Source of the DNA: Candidatus Mailhella excrementigallinarum | GTDB lineage: Bacteria > Desulfobacterota > Desulfovibrionia > Desulfovibrionales > Desulfovibrionaceae | DNA length: 64,000 nucleotides | Assembly (NCBI GenBank): GCA_944324075.1 | Contig: CALUUZ010000011.1 | Span: 1-64,000, forward strand | Reading direction: 5' to 3' | Part shown: positions 9,618-17,011 of the stretch, piece by piece | How positions within the stretch are numbered: position 1 is the stretch's first letter | Layout of the letters: each line of letters begins with the position of its first letter | Position numbers and translations under genes: made by a program | Notes under the pieces: model-generated | The model's input: the letters and a program-made list of their open reading frames with translations, nothing else | Told to the model about the DNA's origin: nothing | Databases searched by the model: none

Positions 9618-9637
9618 CAAAAAAAGGGCCGAAGCCC
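9618..9637 (-). terminator. Rho-independent terminator after the YIP1-type gene
   Basis: The minus strand reads GGGCTTCGGCCC followed by seven T residues: a tetraloop hairpin with a U-tract. A second GC hairpin (GGAGGGGGCT paired with AGCCCCCTCC) lies at 9675-9697, directly after the stop codon. Confidence 0.8.
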
Positions 9638-9697
9638 GCAGAGCGTGGATTTTCCGGAAAGAAACGGCGGGTGGAGGGGGCATAGCCCCCTCCGGCG

Positions 9698-10696
9698 TCA
9701 AAGCATTGACCGCATGAGCAGCGACATCTGCACCAGCACGGCCACGCCGAGGATGAACAGCGGCGCCAGCGCCAGCGCCGTCTTTCCCCAACTGAGGCCG
9801 AGCGCGTACTTGCAGCCCGCAAAACTGACGGCCACACACCACACGGAGGCCACGGCGCTGCCCACAAACGGCACGATGGAGAACACGCAGGGCGCAGCGC
9901 TGTACGCAATCACCCGGACAACCACGCTGAAGTCCGCCTTGTCCGGCTGGGCCAGACGGATCATCAGCCCGTAGAGCGCAGCCAGAAAAAAGAGCTGGAA
10001 TACGGCGGTAAACGGGGTCGCCAGCAGAAACATGGGGGTACTCATGTCGTGCATGAGCTGGTTGGCAAGTTCAATGGCCTGCGGATTGGGAGACGTTTCC
10101 GATACCTGGCGCAGCAGATCCTGCGACCAGAAGCGGATCGCCACGGCTTCCAGAAAACGCATGAGAACGAAAAAGACCACGGCTCTGCCCACGGGCGCGC
10201 CATGTCCCATGCCGCGGAAGAAATCCGGCGCGCGGAAAAGCACGCGCAACAGGGTGTGATAAAAACTGCCGAAAAAACCGAAACTTTCGGGGTGTTCCCA
10301 GGGGACGCCGGGCGTTTCAGGACGGGATGCGTGCCTTTCCGCCATGTGCGAACCCGGATCGGCGCTGTCCTTTCCGAGTGCGTCATGCACATCGGAAGGC
10401 TGATCCGGGGTGGTGCCGGAAGGCGGAATGTTTCCCCTGTGTTCCGCCGCGTCCGCTCTTTCGTTCTCCGCGGCGGGAGCGGCGTCGCGTCCGGCGGAAG
10501 AAGAGGCGGAGGGGGAGTCAGGTGAGGACTGCCCCGCGCCGTGTTCCTCTCCGGGGTCCCGAGGAATTTCGGCGAACTGCTTGCGGAAATGAAAACGGCG
10601 GCCGCAGCGCGGGCAGGTGGCTACCGTGGCGCTGGCCGGAATGCGGGTCAGGTCTATGTCGCGCTCGAACTGACAGTCTGGGCAACGAATCTGCAT
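9698..10696 (-). CDS. Zinc-ribbon plus YIP1-family membrane protein
   Basis: 332 residues from the ATG opening MQIRCPDCQF; the longer open frame upstream lacks ribosome-binding support. Residues 1-40 form a zinc ribbon with paired CPDC and CPRC motifs, as in MJ0042-type domains. A long low-complexity polar linker (about 45-140) follows, then a YIP1-like integral membrane domain with about five hydrophobic segments (e.g. AVVFFVLMRFLEAVAI, LFFLAALYGLMI, SIVPFVGSAVASVW). YIP1 proteins in bacteria are of unknown function. It is downstream of rdgB on the same strand with about 50 nt between, so co-transcription is possible. Confidence 0.75.
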   Translation of the reverse strand: MQIRCPDCQFERDIDLTRIPASATVATCPRCGRRFHFRKQFAEIPRDPGEEHGAGQSSPDSPSASSSAGRDAAPAAENERADAAEHRGNIPPSGTTPDQPSDVHDALGKDSADPGSHMAERHASRPETPGVPWEHPESFGFFGSFYHTLLRVLFRAPDFFRGMGHGAPVGRAVVFFVLMRFLEAVAIRFWSQDLLRQVSETSPNPQAIELANQLMHDMSTPMFLLATPFTAVFQLFFLAALYGLMIRLAQPDKADFSVVVRVIAYSAAPCVFSIVPFVGSAVASVWCVAVSFAGCKYALGLSWGKTALALAPLFILGVAVLVQMSLLMRSML

Positions 10697-10746
10697 ATTT
10701 TTTCTCCGGTTCTTTGGCAGAAGTGTAGGCCAGCCCGCCGGGCAGA

Positions 10747-11406
10747 TCAAGCCGGAGTACCCGCCCCGCCGCCGGTTCGCTCCTTCTCCAGCGCGCCGAG
10801 CAGCAGACGCAGCGCCTTGCCCCGGTGGCTGCGGGCATTTTTTTCCTCCCGCGTCAGCTCCGCGGAGATGCGGCCCAGTTCCGGATCGAAGAACAGGGGA
10901 TCATATCCGAAGCCGTTTCCGCCCGAAGGGGCGTCGGCAATATGACCTTCCCATACGCCGTGTACCGTCAGATCCGGTCTGCCCGGCCGCGCCAGGGCCA
11001 TGCAGCAGCGAAAGCGGCCGGTTCGCGGATGAGGAACGCCCGCAAGCGCCGCCAGCAGCTTGCGGTTATTGCGCGCGTCGTCGTTCTCTCCGGGCAGTGC
11101 GGGAATATCCAGACCGTAGCGCGCGGAATACACACCAGGCGCGCCGTTCAGGGCATCCACCTCCAGGCCGGAGTCATCGGCCAGGGCAGGCAGGCCCAGG
11201 GTGTCGGCCACGGCGTGGGCCTTGAGCAGCGCGTTTTGCTCAAAGGTTGTTCCGGTTTCCTCGATTTCCGGAAAGTCGTCGGGCAGGGGGCGCACGTCAA
11301 AACCGAACCGGCGCAGGGCGTCCGCAAGCTCGCGCACCTTGCCGGGGTTGCGTGTGGCCAGAATCAGGGGCTGCTCCCGCACGGGGAGGGAAAAGGGGGT
11401 ACTCAT
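10747..11406 (-). CDS. rdgB: XTP/dITP diphosphatase (Ham1/RdgB family)
   Basis: Hydrolyses non-canonical purine triphosphates (ITP, dITP, XTP) to monophosphates, keeping them out of DNA and RNA. 219 residues, slightly longer than the usual near-200. Hallmarks: ILATRNPGKVRE near residue 15, TTFEQNALLKAHA, the catalytic LADDSGLEVDALNGAPGVYSAR, and GFGYDPLF. The start ATG lies inside a family C repeat that supplies AAAGGAATTTTCG just upstream, and a MITE-like element is inserted in that leader 36 nt before the start codon, which may alter its promoter. Confidence 0.93.
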   Translation of the reverse strand: MSTPFSLPVREQPLILATRNPGKVRELADALRRFGFDVRPLPDDFPEIEETGTTFEQNALLKAHAVADTLGLPALADDSGLEVDALNGAPGVYSARYGLDIPALPGENDDARNNRKLLAALAGVPHPRTGRFRCCMALARPGRPDLTVHGVWEGHIADAPSGGNGFGYDPLFFDPELGRISAELTREEKNARSHRGKALRLLLGALEKERTGGGAGTPA

Positions 11407-11845
11407 CGAAAATTCCTTTGTGGCCTGGAGCCTTCCCGCTCAGGGGAAAACGCTCTGTTGCAGAATAGTATTGAACATAGCCTTGGATCGCCGGAGGCAC
11501 GCGCGTCAGCGCGTATGGAGCGACGACTCCCGCCGCATGGTCATGCGGCATGGAGGGGGACACGGAGTACGGGCGCGGCGTTTTCCGCGCAAGACACAAG
11601 CGGGAGCGAGTATCGGCAGGGCCGATCGAGCGCCATCGAGAGGTCGCGCAAGCGAGCCGGCCGTGGATACATGCTGCCCTTGCCCATATGGAACATGGGC
11701 TGGCTTTGCGGCAACTTTCGTTGCCGCCCGTGCCGTGGCAAAAATACACGCCTCGCGCAACCCCATCAACACGGCTCCACAACAGAGCCGGGGAAAAAGT
11801 GTTCTTGACAAGACGGCGCGGCCGATGAAATCCTTCCGCGGCTGA
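11404..11845 (-). repeat. Family C leader of rdgB, interrupted by element A
   Basis: On the minus strand it ends CACAAAGGAATTTTCGATG, the rdgB start. The family C segment found uninterrupted at 8147 and 47519 is split here at the GGGGAAAA tract: one part is 11404-11450, the rest (TTGACAAGACGGCG, GCCGATGAAATCC) resumes after 11797. Confidence 0.7.
11451..11789 (+). mobile_element. MITE-like repeat family A, complete copy 2
   Basis: 339 bp with imperfect terminal inverted repeats (left CGCTCTGTTGCAGAATAG, right ...CCACAACAGAGCC) and a perfect 8-bp direct repeat GGGGAAAA on each side (11443-11450, 11790-11797). No transposase is encoded. Internal hairpins include CCGCATGGTCATGCGG. The CTGTTGCA terminus and 8-bp duplication recall IS6-family ends, so it may be a non-autonomous derivative; that parentage is inference. 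Confidence 0.8.
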
Positions 11846-12324
11846 GATGCGGCGGAAGGATTCTGCGCGCCGACACGGCGCATTCATGAGGTTCCGCCTT
11901 CCAGTATGGCTCCCGGAGCAACTTCAAGGTGAAACTGCCCCGGAAGTCAAGCGGGTCGGGACTTCGCCGAGAGGCTGGAACAGCCGCGGAGCATCTGCGG
12001 CGCACGGCTCCGGCTCCGGGCATGAAACCTGCGGATCGGATACCGGGTCCGGCCGGCAGGTATCAGGGAAACGCTGATTAAAGCGTTTCCCGCGGCCTTG
12101 CGGGGCAGGACCGTCCGCAAGCCGTGAGGAGGGAAAATTTGCTTTTCCCGTTAAATGAACGAGTTGGCGAGCCTTTCCCGGGGAGCTGATTTATTCACGG
12201 AACGAATCAGCGGTTCCTCAACAGTGGAATGCTCCATACAGAGAGGGCGGCGGTGTTTTTCCGGCAACGGCACCCCGCGTCTTCAGCCTGCTCCCTTCTT
12301 CGGAAGGGATGTACGGGAGTCCGC
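11846..12324. other. Intergenic region before rimO with reversed repeat B
   Basis: No gene recognised. About 11990-12065 matches family B in reverse (GCATGAAACCTGCGG...CCGGCCGGCAGG). It is followed by a strong hairpin at 12066-12091, GGGAAACGCT/AGCGTTTCCC, with no T-run. The rimO promoter should lie in 12100-12320. The upstream in-frame extension from 12229 has no ribosome-binding support. Confidence 0.45.
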
Positions 12325-13632
12325 ATGCTGCGTATTTATTCCCAAAGTCTTGGCTGTCCCAAGAACCGGGTGGATACCGAGCGTCTGCTCGGTTCTCTGG
12401 GCAAACCTTCTCTCGGAGAGCCTGTCCTGACCGTATCCGAACCCGAAGAAGCCGATCTGGTGTTTATCAACACCTGCGCCTTTATCGGCCCTGCGGTTGA
12501 GGAATCCGTGAGAACCATCGTGCAGATGGCTGCGGATCTGGAAGATCTGCCGGAACGCCCGTTTTTCGTCGTGGGCGGCTGTCTGCCCGGCCGTTACGGC
12601 GTGGCGGAACTGGCTGGAGAGATCCCCGAGGTTGACCTGTGGCTGCACGCCGCCGATGTGGATGCCTGGCCCGCCATGCTGGCCGACGCGCTGAAGCTGA
12701 AGAATGCCGAGCCGGGCCGGCTGCTCAGTACCGGTCCTTCCTATGCATGGCTGAAGATCGGCGAGGGCTGCCGCCACCGCTGCTCCTTCTGCACCATTCC
12801 TTCCATTCGCGGCCCCCATGTTTCCTCCCCGGCGGAGGCGCTGGAAACGGAAGCCCGCGCCCTGCTGGAACAGGGGGTGAAGGAACTTGTTCTGGTGGCG
12901 CAGGATGTCACCGCCTGGGGTTCGGAGCGGACCGGAGGCAGAGGCGATCTGCGTCCTCTGCTGGAGCGTCTGCTGCCCCTGCCCGGTCTGGAACGTCTGC
13001 GCCTCATGTATCTGTACCCTGCCGGACTGACCGACGATCTGCTGTCTTTCCTGGCTTCTGCGGGCAAGCCGTTTGTGCCCTATTTCGACATGCCGCTTCA
13101 GCATGCCGATCCGGATATTCTCGGACGCATGGGGCGCCCGTTCGCGCGCGATCCCCAACTTGCGGTGGATCGCATCCGCCGCCATTTCCCGGAAGCGGCC
13201 CTGCGCACCACGCTGATCACGGGATTTCCCGGAGAAACGGACGTCCATTTCGGCAGACTGGTTGAGTTTGTGGAACGCAACCGCTTCCACCATCTCGGGG
13301 TATTTTCCTATGAAGCGGAAGAGGGAACCCCTGCCGCAGCCATGCCCGATCAGGTTCCGGAAAGAACCCGCCGCGCGCGGCGTGACGAAATCATGGCGCT
13401 GCAGCAGGAGATCAGCGAGGAGATTCTGGGCGGATACGAGGGCGAACGCCTTGATATTCTGGTGGACGCTCCGCACGGCGAGTGGCCCGGTCTGCATGTC
13501 GGCCGGGTCTGGTTTCAGGCTCCCGAGGTTGACGGCGTAACCTATGTGAGCGGACCCGGCGTGGAGCCGGGCGCGCTGGTGCTGGCGGAAATCACCGAGG
13601 CCGGAGAGTATGATCTCACGGCGCTGGCGTGA
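12325..13632 (+). CDS. rimO: Ribosomal protein uS12 methylthiotransferase RimO
   Basis: Radical-SAM enzyme that adds a methylthio group to the conserved aspartate of ribosomal protein S12. The N-terminal UPF0004 domain has LGCPKNRVDTE and INTCAFI cysteines that hold one iron-sulphur cluster. The radical-SAM core has CRHRCSFC near residue 150 (CxxxCxxC). The C-terminus is TRAM-like (YEGERLDILVD). 435 residues, normal length. The ATG opening MLRIYSQSLGC was chosen over an upstream in-frame ATG because GGGAG is correctly spaced and the protein starts properly. RimO is preferred to MiaB because of LGCPKN and the acidic TRAM region. Confidence 0.93.
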   Translation: MLRIYSQSLGCPKNRVDTERLLGSLGKPSLGEPVLTVSEPEEADLVFINTCAFIGPAVEESVRTIVQMAADLEDLPERPFFVVGGCLPGRYGVAELAGEIPEVDLWLHAADVDAWPAMLADALKLKNAEPGRLLSTGPSYAWLKIGEGCRHRCSFCTIPSIRGPHVSSPAEALETEARALLEQGVKELVLVAQDVTAWGSERTGGRGDLRPLLERLLPLPGLERLRLMYLYPAGLTDDLLSFLASAGKPFVPYFDMPLQHADPDILGRMGRPFARDPQLAVDRIRRHFPEAALRTTLITGFPGETDVHFGRLVEFVERNRFHHLGVFSYEAEEGTPAAAMPDQVPERTRRARRDEIMALQQEISEEILGGYEGERLDILVDAPHGEWPGLHVGRVWFQAPEVDGVTYVSGPGVEPGALVLAEITEAGEYDLTALA

Positions 13633-13647
13633 GCCGCGGCATCCGGG

Positions 13648-13940
13648 GGCTTTGGCCGCCGGAGGCGCTGGCGCGGCGCTTTCCGCGCAAAACGCGGCCG
13701 GGAGCGGGCATCGGCAGGGCCGGGCGAACGTTGTCAGGAGGTCACGGAAGCAGCGGTTCGCGGAGCGCGATCCTCTGGGCGGCACAGCAGCGTGAAGGCG
13801 CAGGCGAGCCTGTCGTGGATACATGGTGCCTCCGACCCGTGTTCCACACGGGCTTCTCTGCGGCAGCGAACGCGCCGCCCGTGCCGGAGCAGAACCGCAC
13901 ATCCCGCGCGGCGCCATCAACACGATTCTGCAACAGAGCC
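13648..13940 (+). mobile_element. MITE-like repeat family A, left-truncated copy 3
   Basis: Starts 15 nt after the rimO stop. It shares the CGCCGGAGGCG, TTTCCGCGCAAAACGC, GTCAGGAGGTCACGGAAGCA and GTGGATACATG segments with the copy at 55576, and ends in the right terminal repeat ...CGATTCTGCAACAGAGCC. The left terminal repeat and the adjoining hairpin segment are missing, so it is probably immobile. Confidence 0.7.
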
Positions 13941-14119
13941 AATTTTTAATGAAATTGCCCTTCGGGTATTAATCTGGCATGCTGAATCTGTCTGCCCATG
14001 TCCCGGACATCTGCCCCCGTGCACGACGGGGCCTGCCCGGCGGTCAGCGCGGCAGCGCCCCTGTCCGTCGGGTTCGGACAGAGGATTCCCTTTATCCTGC
14101 TGTTCAAGGAGTCTGAAAT
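13941..14119 (+). promoter_or_regulatory. Leader of the YbaY/META gene
   Basis: Contains an AT-rich stretch (AATTTTTAATGAAATTGCCC) just after element A, which could supply a -10-like region, and CAAGGAGTCTGAAAT before the start at 14120. No further element recognised. Confidence 0.3.
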
Positions 14120-15175
14120 ATGCGTCATGCGCTTCTCGCGGCCCTGTGCCTTTCCCTCGGACTTTGCGTTCCTCTGCCCGGTCAGGCCGCGCCTCTTTCC
14201 CCGGCGGGGGACTGGCTGGATGAAAGCGGGGCGGTTCTCTGCCTCGACGAGGACGGCGCGTTTGCCATCCTTTCCCCCCATGAAGGTTCGGCGGGGCGTT
14301 TCGGCCTGAGCTGGAGCCGGGAAGGAGACTCCATTGTCTTCCGTTCCATGCTTTCTCCCTGCGCTCCTGTGGATCAGGCCCGCATGAAGATTACGGAACT
14401 GACACCGACCATGCTCGCCGTGCGCGGAGAGGACGGCAGGGAATGGCGCTGGAGCAAGGCCCCGGCGGGCACGGTAAGGCGTCTTGAGGCGAGCCTGATG
14501 TATCTCGAACGCATGGCCCTGCCGCCGGAAGTAATGGTCAGCGCGGCTCTGAGTCTGGATTCGGGCAAGGTCATATCTTCCGAACTGCAGCGGAAAGAGG
14601 GCGGCATTCCCATGCCGGTCCGCATTCACTATCTGGCCTCGCGTGCGGAAAACGCGGAAACGGCAAACCTTTCCGCCGCCATACTGACCCGTGAGGGAGC
14701 GCTGTTTTCCACGCCTGAGGCCGTGGATGTGCAGCTTGATGCCGGAACTCCCGCGCCCTCCGTGCGTCTGAACCGTGTGGCGGCAAATGGGGGGGAAGCC
14801 CTGTGCCCTCCCTCTGAGGAACGCCCCTCCGCGTCGCTGACGGAAACCTACTGGAAGCTGACGACGCTGGCCGGCAGCCCCGTGCATGTGGCCGAAGGCG
14901 GGCGCGAAGCGCACATGGTGCTGCATGAGGGAGGCAAGGGCAACGGTTCCGACGGCTGCAACGGCTTTTTCATGGGATGGGAGAGCAGGGACGGAAAGCT
15001 GTCCTTCCAGCCCGGCGGCGGTACGCTGATGATGTGCGGCGATGCCGCCATGAAGCAGGCCCGTACCTTTATGGAGACGCTTGGCGCGGTCGACGGCTGG
15101 GCGATTGACGGAGAGGAACTCTCCCTGCTCAGAGGCGGCGAGATCGTGGCAACCTTCCGGGCTGTGGCGCTGTAA
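14120..15175 (+). CDS. Periplasmic YbaY-like plus META-domain protein
   Basis: 351 residues with a cleavable signal peptide (MRHALLAALCLSLGLCVPLPGQA). Three parts follow: an NlpE/lipocalin-like region to about residue 120; a YbaY/YscW-like segment from about 130 (LMYLERMALPPEVMVSAAL ... IPMPVRIHYLA); and a C-terminal META/HslJ domain (TYWKLTTLAGSPV, GSDGCNGFF, MMCGDAAM). META domains occur in heat-inducible and drug-tolerance envelope proteins; YbaY-like domains occur in envelope and pilotin-like proteins. The exact role is unknown. It precedes truB by 124 nt in the same direction. CAAGGAG upstream supports this start. Confidence 0.75.
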   Translation: MRHALLAALCLSLGLCVPLPGQAAPLSPAGDWLDESGAVLCLDEDGAFAILSPHEGSAGRFGLSWSREGDSIVFRSMLSPCAPVDQARMKITELTPTMLAVRGEDGREWRWSKAPAGTVRRLEASLMYLERMALPPEVMVSAALSLDSGKVISSELQRKEGGIPMPVRIHYLASRAENAETANLSAAILTREGALFSTPEAVDVQLDAGTPAPSVRLNRVAANGGEALCPPSEERPSASLTETYWKLTTLAGSPVHVAEGGREAHMVLHEGGKGNGSDGCNGFFMGWESRDGKLSFQPGGGTLMMCGDAAMKQARTFMETLGAVDGWAIDGEELSLLRGGEIVATFRAVAL

Positions 15176-15299
15176 CAGCCTTTTTCCGCAGGGCGGTTTC
15201 CGCGGCGCCGCCCTGCGCCGGCGTCAATCGTTTTCCGTGCGGCGTCGCCGGCCTTTTTGCTGGACGAAACGGGATTTTACAGCTATTAATGACATTCAC

Positions 15300-16235
15300 A
15301 TGGAACAGTTGCATGGAATTCTGATTATCGACAAGCCGGGAGGCATGAGTTCCGCGCAATGCGTGGGGCGCATCAAGCGTCTGGGCCAGAAGAAAATCGG
15401 CCATGCCGGCACGCTTGATCCCATGGCCACGGGCGTGCTTATTGTTCTGCTGGGCCACGCCACCAAACTTTCCGGCTACCTCCTGGAGGGAGGGGAAAAG
15501 CGCTACGAGGGCGTCGCGCGTCTTGGGCTCGTGACCGATACATGGGATGCCGAAGGCAGAACGCTTGAGGAGCGGCCCGTTCCTTCCGCAGACAGCGTGG
15601 AAGGCCGCGCGCTTGAAGATGCCGTGCGCCGGGAAGTGGCCGCGTGGACGGAAGTGACGGAACAGCCCGTTCCTCCCTATTCCGCCGCCAAGCATCAGGG
15701 GCAGCCTCTGTACCGGCTGGCCCGCGCGGGAAGGGAAGTCCCGCAGAAAACAAAGGCCATACATATTTCGCACGCTGCGCTTCAATCGGTGAGGCTGCCG
15801 GACGTGCGTTTCCGGGTCGCTTGCAGTTCCGGTTCCTACATACGGTCCCTGGCCCACAGCTTGGGGATGCGTTTGGGGTGCGGAGCCGCGCTTACGGAGC
15901 TGACCCGACTGTACAGCCACCCGTTCGGACTGGACGACGCTCATCATCTGGATGCCGTACTCGCTGAACCGGAGGCTCTGCCCGGCAGGGTACTGCCCTT
16001 GTCCGCCGCTCTGCCCGACTGGCCCGTCCGCACGGTGAATCCGGTCGAGGAGGCGGCGCAGCGCAACGGCAGGCCTCTGTTCCACCGTCCGGACTTCGGA
16101 GAATTCCGGGCCGGAAGCCGTGCGCTTATGCAGAACGCGGCAGGAGAGCCTCTGGCCCTGGCCGAAGCCCGCGAACAGGACGGAAGGCCCGTCTGGGTCA
16201 TGCTGCGGGGGCTGTTCACCCCATCTACCCCCTGA
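15300..16235 (+). CDS. truB: tRNA pseudouridine-55 synthase TruB
   Basis: Isomerises U55 in the T-loop of tRNAs. 311 residues. Catalytic motif [14 protein letters not shown] near residue 37 carries the nucleophile Asp; [19 protein letters not shown] and [15 protein letters not shown] are typical. The start is the ATG opening [15 protein letters not shown], which begins exactly where the family does; the frame is open further upstream inside the preceding gene, and the Shine-Dalgarno is weak. truB-rpsO-pnp is the classic bacterial order. Confidence 0.95.
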   Translation: MEQLHGILIIDKPGGMSSAQCVGRIKRLGQKKIGHAGTLDPMATGVLIVLLGHATKLSGYLLEGGEKRYEGVARLGLVTDTWDAEGRTLEERPVPSADSVEGRALEDAVRREVAAWTEVTEQPVPPYSAAKHQGQPLYRLARAGREVPQKTKAIHISHAALQSVRLPDVRFRVACSSGSYIRSLAHSLGMRLGCGAALTELTRLYSHPFGLDDAHHLDAVLAEPEALPGRVLPLSAALPDWPVRTVNPVEEAAQRNGRPLFHRPDFGEFRAGSRALMQNAAGEPLALAEAREQDGRPVWVMLRGLFTPSTP

Positions 16236-16266
16236 AAGCGTTTTTCAGGGACAGGAGGTTATTGCT

Positions 16267-16536
16267 GTGGTTATGGATACCGCTGAAAAACAGGCCGTTA
16301 TTGCCGCTCACGCCAAGCACGAGGGCGACACCGGTTCTCCGGAGGTGCAGATTGCGCTGCTCACCGCCCGTATCGAAGGGCTGGCTGAACACTTCAAGAT
16401 GCACAAGAAGGACTTCCACTCCCGCACCGGTCTGCTCAAGCTGGTCGGTCAGCGCCGCAAGCTGCTGAACTATCTCAAGAAAACCGACATTCAGCGTTAC
16501 CGCGCACTGATCGAGAAGCTCGGCCTGCGCAAGTAA
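16267..16536 (+). CDS. rpsO: 30S ribosomal protein S15 (uS15)
   Basis: Binds the central domain of 16S rRNA early in small-subunit assembly. I chose the GTG start (MVMDTAEKQ), which gives the standard 89 residues with AGGAGG 8 nt upstream; the ATG two codons later is possible but is 14 nt from the Shine-Dalgarno. Family signatures: [38 protein letters not shown] and the C-terminal [13 protein letters not shown]. It follows truB by 31 nt. Confidence 0.95.
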   Translation: MVMDTAEKQAVIAAHAKHEGDTGSPEVQIALLTARIEGLAEHFKMHKKDFHSRTGLLKLVGQRRKLLNYLKKTDIQRYRALIEKLGLRK

Positions 16537-17011
16537 CGGGAAGTTTTTATCCGGGACACACGCGGGGGAAGGGGGATCTTTTGCAAAGAATTCTTCTTCC
16601 CCCCGCTTCTTGGAGCATTTCGCCATCAGCATGCGCTATGAAGTCAGGCAGGACGAGACTCCTCTCCGTTCGCCCTGTCCGCAGCGCGCCTTGCGTTCTC
16701 GGCCAGGGGCGTCACGCCCCTCTGTCCGGTTCGTTGCAGTGTGTCTGGGGAGGAAAAGCGTGTCCTGGCCGGGTATAATCCTGAAGTCAATCTGCTCCGG
16801 GCTGCGCAAGCAGACCCGAAGCTGCATGCATGTTTGCCGGACTGGCTGAGGCTCGGGGCTTCGCGTCCGCATTGTTTTCATCATGTCCGGAGCAGGATGT
16901 TCCGGGCGCAACGCAAGGAAGGAGTATCCGCGAAAAGGGGCGAAGGGCGTTTTGCCCGGGGCCTGTGCGTTCTTCGCCGTTTTTTGCGGAGTCTCCTTCC
17001 GGGAGATTGAT
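16537..17011 (+). other. rpsO-pnp intergenic region with hairpin and repeat B
   Basis: Unusually long for this pair. At about 16562-16605 a long hairpin forms from GCGGGGGAAG and CTTCCCCCCGC, a candidate rpsO terminator, attenuator or RNase III site. About 16612-16760 resembles family B in reverse (GAGCATTTCGCC, GGCAGGACGAGACTC). Positions near 16990-17008 carry the pnp Shine-Dalgarno (GGGAG). The in-frame extension of pnp from 16883 is not convincing. Confidence 0.45.

Noticed and set aside
11506..11883. Short hypothetical proteins within element A copies
   Set aside because: Similar frames recur at each copy only because the repeat recurs; frames are broken differently and have no Shine-Dalgarno.
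12283..13923. 546-residue frame antisense to rimO
   Set aside because: Shadow of a GC-rich gene; RimO motifs are on the other strand. Its first part reads through repeat A.
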